64,000 nucleotides of DNA. It comes from Prunella strophiata. Its lineage: Eukaryota > Chordata > Aves > Passeriformes > Prunellidae. Positions 52,640 to 64,000 of the stretch are shown one piece after another. The notes under the pieces are model-generated. The model was not told the DNA's origin. It saw nothing but the letters and a program-made list of their open reading frames with translations, and did not search any database. The DNA is taken from assembly GCA_036583965.1 (NCBI GenBank), contig JAZBQD010000013.1, positions 5,062,144-5,126,143 on the forward strand, given 5' to 3'. A program made the position numbers and the translations under genes. The first letter of the stretch is position 1. Each line of letters opens with the position of its first letter.

Positions 52640-53020
52640 GGATTTGGTGCAAATACTGGCAAACACTGTCCAGGAGAAGCAGAGAGATCAGGGCTGTGAA
52701 GGTGGAGCAGGAATGGCTGTCGGGACAGCCAGGGAACACCGGAGGTGCCTGTGCCAGGGCCCAGCCCAGCACTGGGCTCGTGCCAAGGCAGAGGCAGGGC
52801 TGGGAAGAGGCAGAGGCAGCTCAGGGAGCTCCCAGCCCCCAGCACTGGAACAGAAACTGAAACTGAGCTGGGCTCCCAGCAGCCCTGAGCCAAAGCAGCA
52901 CTGGGACAGCTGCAGGGCCCTGGTGGGACCAAAGCAGCACCTCAGCCTTTGCTGCTCTGAGCCACTCAGCACCCAGACCTGGGCTGCAGCTCCTGCGGGC
53001 TCTGCTCAGCTCCAAGGACA
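52640..53020. other. GC-rich, CpG-poor block without recognisable gene
   Basis: A ~380-bp block rich in CAGCAC, CCCAGC and GCAGGG words stands out from the AT-rich intron. It supports a 185-codon plus-strand frame (52632-53189) with no recognisable domain and several minus-strand frames. Openness in many frames points to composition rather than coding. It may be an unrecognised repeat. Confidence 0.4.
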
Positions 53021-55104
53021 CATTTCAGCGTGGTTTACATCAACAAGGAGGCAAAAGCATTTCAGCTGTGCCCACCCTGCAGTGGGCCTTTCCTCTGGCT
53101 TGTACCTTCACTTCAAACTCCTGAGCATTTCAGCCTTGGAAAAACAATTTTACACGGTTCCACTCAAAACTCTAGTTATCATTATATGAGTGACTGCAAC
53201 ATACAAGTGCTTGGTTTGTTTGTTTGGGTTTTTTTAACCAAGAGACTAATATTCAACTAACAGCACAACTCCAGCATTTTCCTTTTGAAACCCCCACTTC
53301 CCATGGACAAAGAGCAAAGGTAAGAATCCACTCTCATTTTAACCTATCCCATGCTACTCCATTGTTTTCCATTTGCTCCTCCTCTTCATTCCATGCAGAA
53401 ATACAGTTTTGTTTGCTTCTTTGGAAAGGCCATATTCCAGTTTCAGAGCCCTGAGGTTTCAATGAACATCAGGAACAAACTTCACATTTCCAAAGCTACC
53501 TCCCCCCCATTTTCCTGGCTGATCACTGACACCCCAAGCCATGGATCACATCTGGGAATTGCCACAAGGGCACACTGCCAGGTATCCAAGGTACTTGTCC
53601 TACAGATTACAGCCAAATCCCAGGATAAGTAAGTGCAGGTGTATAATGAAGCCCACTTAAAATGAAACCAGTCTCAGGCTTGGGGCACAAGAATTCTGTA
53701 GTAAGATTTATGACCTTTAACAGGAACTTCATTATAAAGAAAGTGACTTTTATATAATGAAAACCATCTCTCTCTTAAGAAGAATGGTGTGTTAACATCA
53801 GCAGAGCTGTGTTTCAGTGTTTTCTGTTTGCAATCCAGCACCGTCATTGTCACTTAAAGTTCATTAATAATTCTAAAAATGCCATTACCGAAATACAATT
53901 GTATGCAATTTTTTAATAATTTTCTTCAGGAGGTGGCATTTCATCTATTTTTAAAGTCCAAATTTTCCAGTAGAGCTTACCATGTGTTCTTAGAATTACT
54001 CAATACATACAAATATTAGTAATGAGCCCTATTAATGCAGATTTCACTTCAAGCTAACTTAGATTTACTTCACACAGTTAAGTGAGTTCATTTCACTGGA
54101 AAAAGAGATTCCCTAAAGGAAAAAACATCAACTACTGTGGCTGATATTGCCCAATACATTGCTGAAAAATAAATTCTACTGATTGGATTTTTTTCATTTC
54201 CCCTCTCCCCGAGCAGCACTTTTAAAAATACAGTCTTTTAATGATTGTTTAATTTTCATATAACTAGAATATAAATCCTTTATATACTGCTTTGCTGCAG
54301 CTGCAGCATAATGTCTAGTTCTTCATGGAAAAAACCTAATTACGTGGTTCACCAAATTGCCTGTGGTAACACATCAATTTTATTTACATTCAAAATTTGG
54401 ACTTGAGGTTATTCTCAGCACTCCAGTTAATTCCAAGCCCATTTTACACAATAGTTCTCCTGGATTCATTGGTAACACCTCACTCTGCTGTTATTGGGAG
54501 GGATTCCCAGCTGTTGGAGCCTTGCTTCGCATTTCCAGCACTTTCCAGGCAGCTCCACTCCCACAGTTCTATCCCACTTTAAATATCCTGGATTTGCTCT
54601 AAGCCTGGCCTTGCTGAAACAGTTCTGCCAAAGGACCATCAAATGTCCATCCAGAAGGCAGCTGTTAATATTTCCTCTGGAATACCAATTCCTTTTCTCA
54701 CAAAAACACCAGAGAAAAACAAGAACTATTGTGTGGCAAATAAAACCTAAAGGTTAACTACTCAAAATTTCAACTATTTCAGTCAAACTGAGTTTATATT
54801 TGGAAAGCAGAAAGATTATGAGGAAGCACATGGATTCAGTAGAGTATTTCTTGGCTTTGCCTTCCATCAGTGTCTTTCCTCTAAACTGTTTTCAGAAGGT
54901 AATTTGTTGCAATCAACAGGAAAACCTCCAAATTCCCAGCCATGAACAAAATTAAGATGCTAATTCTTGATTGATATAAATAAAATAAAACAACAAAAAG
55001 CAGGAGGCTTTTTTTACATATGGCCCTTTGGTAGATTTCAGACTTTTTTATAACTTTTTAGCCTTAGATATTGCCAGCTGTAAGAAGAGGGAAAACACAC
55101 TATG

Positions 55105-55166
55105 TGAGAATGATCCATGGAATATCCCAAGCTGGAAGGGACCCAAAAGGATCAGTAAGGTTCATT
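55105..55166 (-). mobile_element. CR1 LINE extreme 3' end (antisense on + strand)
   Basis: GATCCATGGAATATCCCAAG followed by CTGGAAGGGACCCAAAAGGATC is the inverted CR1 tail and adjacent segment. About 60 bp are recognisable. Confidence 0.7.
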
Positions 55167-57601
55167 TCTTGACTAGAATTGGTAATGAATTCACAAATGC
55201 CACATGTACACATTGGATCCTGCTCTGAACACTGAGATTCCCTGTTCATGTGGAGACAAAACCACTGAAGGAAAGAGGAATTAAGGCAAAGGTAAGTGCA
55301 ATCAGAATTCCAAACAGGACACTCAGTTTTAATTTTTTTAAAGACTCCCATAAACCAACTTTCAAGTAAAAGGAGTAGAAGTGGTGGGAAGAACATTTAT
55401 TTTTAAAAGAAAGCAAAACAAAATGAAGACATCTCGCCCAGACACAATAAGGCTCTTGTCAACTTCATGTGTATAAAAGGAGTTGGCATTTTCCCATGAA
55501 GCAATTCCTTAATCCCAAATGATGGCATAATAACCTCATTTAATATGCCTGTTTAAAAGAAAAAGTTTATTTTGTCTAAGCTGAACTTCAACTGGCAATC
55601 ACTGGACACCAATTACCAGTGTCAGATATAAGGGTCACAGAACAATTCTGTGGGCTGAGAAAGTAGGAATTCACTTTTCAATCCCATCTTCTTGCCAAAA
55701 GAATGGAAAAGTTGAACTTTGTTTTCATGTCTTTGGGAATAATCTATGCTAGGCAATTAAGAAAATGCAAATTACTTATCTTATTGAAAATAATCAAGCC
55801 AGAAACAGACTTTTCAGTAACTTAATATTCCAATAAAGTCTTCTGTCACAGGAACCTACTTGTTAATTCCACTCTGCGCTCAAGAACCGGCAATTAACCA
55901 TTTTCAGATTTCACTTCAAATTATTAATAAGTGGTACTCAGCTGCTTGATATTCACTGCTGCTTTTTAAATGGAAAGCCTTCCAAAAGCCTTGCATTTCA
56001 GATCCTTTATTCCTTGTTCATGAGCTGCTTTTCCATGCCCTGGCTGCTCTTGTTCCTGATACCACTGGGCATGACAAGAGTTCTGGGGTCTATGGAGTTA
56101 CTCAGAGTGCATAAAATTGTTGTAATACACATCCCATGCTTTCACCAAAGCCCAGGGATCCCAGGAATAACCTTTGGGCAAATCCAAGGAAGTTTCCAAG
56201 TCAGCTGTAATGCAATTCCAGCAGCAACTCCCTCCCTTCTTGCCCACTGCCATAATCTTATAGCAGAATGAAAAGACTGAGGAGCACTCTCATTTGAACA
56301 CCCATTTCACAGCAAGGGGGCTCAGTCTTCATTTCATGCATTGCTTCACACACTTAAAATATGTTTGAATAGACAGGAACATCTTCTCATTCAATAATTA
56401 ACGTTTCTCACTACACAGAGCTTAGAAGATACTCTAATTCCTGACAGAGCTCCCAATTCCTCACAATTGCAGAAATAAAACGGTATCCTGAAAGAACCTT
56501 AAATAGGCTCAAATTGAAATGGAAAGTGTATTTTTCACTACTTTATTCTCTTTTACATTAGTGAAACCAAAAAATATAATTCTTTCCAAGTTTTCCATTA
56601 TTTTTCTTTTAATCCCTACTAAATGCTGACAAGCACCAAATACTAAACATTTACAGATTAAACATTTACTTAATTTAGAAGACTTGCAGTCAAACTGACT
56701 GTTAAATTAAACTTTGAAATCTGGTAGTTCATAAGGGAGCATCAAGAACCCTTCCTAGCAGGAATAAAAACAACTAAATTGAGATCTGGGGCAAGTTGTT
56801 CTCCTCAGGAAAGATCCTTAAAAACAGAGCTGACATGTTCTGCTTTCCTGTAGGTAAAAATCAGCCAATTTCAGGTAGAGAAACAATAGGACAAATTAAT
56901 TTGGGGGCACAACCACGTGGGTTGATATGGGTGCCCTGCACACAGCTCTTCCTACAGGCAGCATTTTTCCCTCCTCACTTTTATCAGCACCAGGGGATTA
57001 CAGCTGCACCAGCCTGATATGCCAAGAATTCATAAACAGGAACGAGCCGAAGCTCCAGGTTTTTCCTGTCATAGCTCAAATTTCAGCTACGTTTTTAAAC
57101 TTACCAAGCTGCAAAGATCCTGTTCAATAATCTTTCAGGGAAGACTTGCCTAATTCATTTAAGATCATCTATTCTTCATAAGCATTTCCATCCAAATTCT
57201 TATATTCTACACAGCAGAAAGTGAAATAGTATCATTTTTCTGGGGAAGCAGCTCCAGAAATTAACGGATCAAGTGCAGTATATAGGTGGAAACACCAAAT
57301 ACCTACCAGAAACAGTGAGTTCAGGCACACAAGCTACTGAGCTGATAGAAAGATGCAGTTTTAGCTAAAGAACTATCAAACACCCAGAATTTATTCATTT
57401 TCAAGCTCCTGTCTCACATCCTGCCAGCCTTCCAGAGTCTACCTCCAGTGCTGTGCTTACAATCACCCACCTGTATTCTCAGTAGTGGTACACATCATAG
57501 TCCCTGCATTATCCCTGAGAATTCCAATATTCTGTACCACAAATGCAGCAGACAAAGAGGAATATATCCATAAATCCAGAGATTATAAATTGATAGACAA
57601 A

Positions 57602-57680
57602 ACTGTCAGAGAATTACAGAATATTCTGAGTTGAAAGGGACCCACAAAATCATCAAGTCCAACTCTTGGAGTGGTGTAAA
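57602..57680 (-). mobile_element. CR1 LINE extreme 3' end (antisense on + strand)
   Basis: CAGAGAATTACAGAATATTC, then GAGTTGAAAGGGACCCACAA and TCATCAAGTCCAACTC, is the classic inverted avian CR1 tail. The insertion is heavily truncated at its 5' end. Confidence 0.85.
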
Positions 57681-59564
57681 ATGTCAGACCAAAGTGCTCT
57701 TTGCAAAAGCAAAGAAGGGAACTGAGGAACAGATCTCCCTTCCCTATAATTTCTGTGGAACCCACAGGGTCTAGGGCAGGGGTGGGAGAAGAGAGAAAAC
57801 CCAGGAGTTGAGTCTAAATTCTCTGTGATGCTCCAGATGGTATTTGGTCACCAAATGCAAATGAGAGCTCTGCAACTTGCAAATCCACAACGTTCCTGTC
57901 AAAAATGCTGCCAACAGTCAGACACTCCCTCCTCTCCTTCCACTTCTTCTGTTGGATGCACAAAAAAATGGATTTATAGGAAAAAAGGTACTGTGGCTGG
58001 AACAGTTGCCAAACCTCTCCAGGCAATATCATTAAATAGCATTTATCCTTCAGAAAACCAAACTTCAACAAACTGAAGCACACCCAACTTTTTCAGACTT
58101 ACAAATCACTCCAGTTTTCCCCAGTCACTGACCCGACCCCAATCAGCTTTTTCCACCCAGGATTGAATAAAGATCTTCAACCTCTCATCCGGTTTTAAAT
58201 GCCACCACAGTAAAAACCAGAACACCACAGTCAAGGCTGGCAGGAAAAAGAAATGTAGGAGAATGTGCAAGAGACAGTTCTGAAGTTCCCAGCTGCTTGG
58301 TTAATCCAACCACTCCACTGATCTATAACTGCTCTGCAAATAATTGTTTTTACTTAATCTCCCGTGACAGCATTTAATTATCCACAGTTTTGGAAAGCTA
58401 CTACATAAACAACTCTCCTCATACCTCCTGTTTACAACCACTAAGTTGTTTTCCCTATGACTATTTGAAATTCTTTTATTAATGGCAGATTTGTTGTTTA
58501 CAAAATCTTCAATGTTATAAAGATAAAGAGTTCATGAGCAAAAGTTTTTGAAGTGCTTCTGAAAGCAAAGCCTCAGTTTGGACTTTTCCTCTGTTTACTG
58601 AAATATCATACAGCACTATTGGAGTGACTCTCTTATCCAGAAAAAAAAAATATATATATAATTTAGACTTGAATTAATAAAACACAATATTTAAAAATTA
58701 AATTATTTAAAATGTAGGTATCACTAAATTATTTCACTTTCAAAGCACAAGTCCTAGGCAGGAAAAGAGAAATCCAAAACTTTATTCTTTATAAGAATTC
58801 ACGATCTTACTAACAGGCATTATTCTCTATAGTCCCTATATCTCAGATGTCAATGTTTTGTATAGACTCCAGTCTTCCTCTTAGATTTGCAGCATCAGAT
58901 TCCTGGGACTTGTGCGTCTGAAGATGTGAATACAGCACAACAACAAAGTCCTGGCCACAGAACTCTAAGTCACAGTGACAATCCAACCTGTAGGAACAGG
59001 ATTTTAAGCCAAAGCAGTTCATTTCCTGAGCAGGTTGTACCAGAAAAAAAAGCATCATGTTACCCTGGCCCAGCTGACAGGCAAGGAAAACTCTGCTTCA
59101 GTAACTTTCCTATTTTCTGTTTGTATACCCACATGGAAAAGCCCTTTATAGCTAATTTCAACTATCAAATAGTTCAGTATTGTGGCCTGTTTATACAATA
59201 AAAAGCAGAATAAACTTGTTCCTTTTGCCTTCTGGCTGCACAAAGCAGTGAACACAAACTGTGTCCTTTGTCCTATCTCAAGGAATCAATGGACATAAAT
59301 GCCTTGTTCTGGCAGAATTTGAGGCTCAATATTTTGTCAATACTGATGTTTGAACTCTAAAATGAACTGAACAGAGCCCAACAGCTCTATCAGCGGAAAA
59401 TGTAAAACACTTACACAATTTACATCACTTTGAACTATATCTGATAAGTCACTACAAGTGTTTCAATGTGCTTTTAATATAGAACAAGGAAATCTATCCT
59501 TGTAGGATTTACACACATGACAACAAACGAGTTTCAGATTGAATTCCACTTAGAAGTTACTGCT

Positions 59565-60079
59565 CTGAAGGCTCCAGCCTGGATGCTGGAACACCTCGAG
59601 GGCTGTGTCCAGTTCTGAGCCCCTCAACTCAGGAAGGACCTTGAGGGGCTGGAGCATGTCCAGGGAAGGCAATGGAGCTGGGGAAGGGGCTGGCCCCAGG
59701 AGGGGCTGACAGAGCTGGGAAAGGGGCTCAACCTGGAGAAAAGGAGGCTCAGTTGGGAACTTGTGGCTCTGCACAACTCCTGACAGGAGGGGACAGCTGG
59801 GGGGGGTCAGGCTGTGCTCCCAGGGAACAGGGACAGGAGGAGAGGGAACGGCCTCAGGTGTGCCAGGGGAGGCTCAGGTTGGACACCAGGAGGAATTTCT
59901 GCATGGAAAGGGTTGTTAGACATTGGCTGGCGCTGCCCAGGGAGGTGGTGGAGTTCCCATTCCTGGAGGTGTCCAAGGAACACCTGCACGTGGCACTCAG
60001 TGCTTGAGCTGAGGGATCAGACACAGATCAGACTCAATGACTATGGAAGTCTTTTCCAAACTAATTCTGTGATTCCATA
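59565..60079 (+). mobile_element. CR1 LINE, ~515-bp 3' fragment with terminal tail
   Basis: This is the longest and best-preserved CR1 copy. Sense landmarks in order include GGCTGGAGCATGTCCAGGGA, GGCTCAACCTGGAGAAAAGG, GTGCCAGGGGAGGCTCAGG, GACACCAGGAGGAATTTCTG, GGGAGGTGGTGGAGTTCCCA and GGAGGTGTCCAAGGAACACC. It ends with ATTCTGTGATTCCAT at about 60063-60078, the CR1 8-bp tail repeat. The product is out of frame in places. It lies antisense to MED13L about 1.6 kb downstream of exon 2. Confidence 0.93.
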
Positions 60080-61885
<1,806 letters not shown>

Positions 61886-61920
61886 CTACGGGAAACAAAA
61901 AGGGAGAAAAGAGTCATTGG
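61886..61920 (-). other. MED13L: 3' splice acceptor of MED13L intron 1
   Basis: On the minus strand a long pyrimidine tract (TCTTTTCTCCCTTTTTG) is followed by TTTCCCGTAG and then GCC, the first codon of exon 2. The AG dinucleotide is at 61887-61886. The quality of the tract and the open frame beginning exactly here fix the exon's 5' boundary. Confidence 0.93.
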
Positions 61921-62519
61921 ATCACTTCATAATTTAGTTACAGTCGTAGTTTGTTTCATTTTCATTGGTTAATTCCTCAATTCAAGTTCAAAAATACTCC
62001 TATTCATACATTTTCCTTTATTCCCCTTCAAGGAAAAGAATTTAGAAACAGCACTGAATAAACCTGGCTTACCCCTGCATTTAGGTTTTCACCACAACCT
62101 GACTCACTTCCATTTATTTCTGTTCTATTCATTTCCAACAGCTTCATTCAATTTCTAACCTTATTGTTATCTTATTGTCATCTTACAAGTTAGAAAGGGA
62201 AAAAAACCAAACAGGAAGAGGGAATAAGGTTCATTTCCTACAGGCTGCTTGGTGGCCACGTGAGCTCAGTGTCAGCCCAAGAGTTGGCCACTTGAAAGTC
62301 ACAAACAAAGTACCACAGTACTTAAGAAAACCAGTGACTTACTGGAAAAGCTGAAACAGTTTCACATTGTGACATTACAGGTTTACCAAATGGGGGTTTT
62401 ATTTTTATGTTGTCCAAATGAACAAAAGCAGAATATGGAAAGTTGCCATTTACTGCCTCTCAACCAGACAGAATTCTCTTATTAACCATCAAGGAAAAAT
62501 GAACAGATATTTGGGAAAG

Positions 62520-62705
62520 GTTTTCTTTGAGCACTGAACAGCTTCCCCAGGGAATGAGCATGGCCCCAAGGCTGCCAGAGCTCCAGGAGTGTTTGAACAA
62601 TGCTGTCAAGGATGCACAGGCTGGGATTGTTGGATGGGCAGGACCAGGAGTTGGATTCAATGATCCTGGTGGGTCACTTCCAACACAGGATGTTCTGTGA
62701 TTCTG
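62520..62705 (+). mobile_element. CR1 LINE 3' end in intron 1
   Basis: Sense CR1 landmarks are CTGCCAGAGCTCCAGGAGTG, TTTGAACAATGCTGTCAAGG, GGACCAGGAGTTGGATTC, ATGATCCTGGTGGGTCAC and the tail TGTTCTGTGATTCTGAGAT. It is 5'-truncated, inserted about 0.6 kb upstream of exon 2 and clear of the acceptor. Confidence 0.9.
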
Positions 62706-64000
62706 AGATTTTCCTCCACTCCCAGTTTGTCCCATCCCTGTTGTAGCCTCCCCCTTTCTCTCCACTCTCCAGCACAGGACAGGGAATACCCCCAGGACAG
62801 TCTGGCTGTTATCAAACACAACTGGTGTGTGTACACCCTGCTCACAGTGGGCTTGTACTCTACTCTCTGCCTGTTACCACATTCCTGCTGCTGCTATTCC
62901 CTCCACTGCTTCATTTCCAGTGTTCACACCTTCCCTTGGCTGCCCAGAAGCAGCCGGTGCTCAGCTCCCAAGTGCTGCTGCAGGAAGAGCCAGCTGGTCT
63001 GCCACAAGGACTGCAACCACTCCAGGGCAGCAGCTACACCTCTGACAAGAGAGGGAATTGCCAGGGACAAGGGAAAGACCCAGCGCTGGAAACGCTGACT
63101 GCAGGAATGAATTTTTACTCCTAAAGAAAACCAAAGACTTGCAGATCACATATTCCTCCCATTGTCATCACCTGTGTAAGGACATTCAACTTCTCCTCCA
63201 ACACCCAAATTCCCCATCACACACAGAAGGATTTCCTTTTACAAGTCCACAAACTTATTCCATTAACAAGTCTAAACTCTAAAATTTACTTCTGTGCACC
63301 ACAGTAGGTAGAAGGAGCCTGCCTGGTTCAAGAGCTGGCTGGTGAACTGCTGAGGGGCTGAAGGTGATGCTCATCATACCAACAAAAACACAAGCCAAAA
63401 CCACAAGTATTTCTTGGATTTTGTAAATACATTCTCTGAAACAGTTTCATCTCATGCCTGTATACTGCCTGGCACAGTAGGGCTCTGGCCCATGGCTACA
63501 GTTCCTGGGACTCTGCCTCAAGGACTATTTCCCCAAACATTGATTATCCAGACTGCCCATTTAATTGACCTCTGAAGAGGCCTCACCAGGGACATGGCCA
63601 CTCAGTACTGCACTGGGAAGGGGAAAAACCTATGGAACATTGAACAGCAAGGAAATTGGGTTTATTGTTTGCAGGCCCCTAAATACCAGACATCTTTGGC
63701 TCCACAGGGCAGAAAGGACACTACCATCCTATATCCTGCCAGCAGGACACCAGCCCTGGATTGTAGGAGCTGAAGGCTCCCTACAGCCAGCACTGAGCTC
63801 TTGCACTCAGAAAGAAATGTTGATCAGCAATCCAAAGGGTTGGGAACTATGGAAAAGGAAATGGGAAAAGATAATCCAGAGTGGCTGAGATACACAGCCA
63901 TGTGCCACCTTCCTGGCATGACAAGGGCAGGGGAATACAGGAGGAAGAGGCAAAATGGAAGGAGTAAAGTTATTTTTTCCATAGTAGGGTGCTGGAACAC

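Larger units (their letters stand above)
37931..59564. other. Intronic stretch with sparse CR1 fragments
   Basis: About 21.6 kb of AT-rich single-copy DNA. It is interrupted only by CR1 fragments near 39.9, 42.4, 45.4, 55.1 and 57.6 kb, a poly(A) at 51952, an AT inverted repeat and the GC-rich block at 52.6-53.0 kb. Frames reach 138 codons (48476-48892, minus) without recognisable content. Confidence 0.55.
61886..64000 (-). other. MED13L: MED13L intron 1, 3' part
   Basis: This stretch lies upstream of exon 2 in transcript order and continues off the window. It holds one CR1 tail (62520-62705). The rest (about 61920-62500 and 62710-64000) is single-copy sequence in which I recognise no exon, RNA gene or other repeat. 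Open frames of 60-133 codons occur here but show no recognisable domain. Confidence 0.88.

Noticed and set aside
52632..53189. 185-codon plus-strand frame
   Set aside because: GC-rich composition opens several frames on both strands. No motif, and no start or splice context of note.

Overview
The window looks like bird nuclear DNA, most likely from a songbird. Two things point there. The only confidently recognised protein-coding exon is vertebrate MED13L. The interspersed repeats are overwhelmingly CR1 LINE fragments with avian-type 3' ends. No bacterial, viral or plasmid organisation is visible, and nearly all open reading frames are chance openings or run through repeats.

Layout. The whole window lies inside one gene read on the minus strand. 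Exon 2 of MED13L (61648-61885) has clean splice sites on both sides. Positions 61886-64000 are the 3' part of intron 1, and positions 1-61647 are the 5' part of intron 2. No sequence resembling exon 3 was found, so intron 2 is at least 61.6 kb here. Exon 1 and the promoter lie beyond position 64000.

Intron 2 is mostly AT-rich single-copy sequence with about fourteen short CR1 fragments (62 to 515 bp) and one more in intron 1. It also has simple repeats and homopolymer tracts. Three islands stand out: (i) a CpG-rich block at about 6990-7800 built around twelve full copies of a 36-bp minisatellite; (ii) a 16-bp minisatellite at 12655-12878 with a 64-bp higher-order period; (iii) a GC-rich island at 34280-37140. 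That third island holds two CR1 fragments flanking an unrecognised single-exon reading frame (35356-36667, plus strand) with an acidic, Ser/Pro-rich product interrupted by one frameshift. It is the best candidate for something undescribed: an intronic, antisense, probably retroposed or lineage-expanded gene copy.

MED13L belongs to the Mediator kinase module. The other features are not known to act with it. Possible regulatory roles (a candidate conserved block near 4.9-5.1 kb, paired octamer-like sites near 25.2 kb) are conjecture from sequence appearance only. CR1 boundaries were set by eye against remembered consensus and are approximate to about 20 bp.
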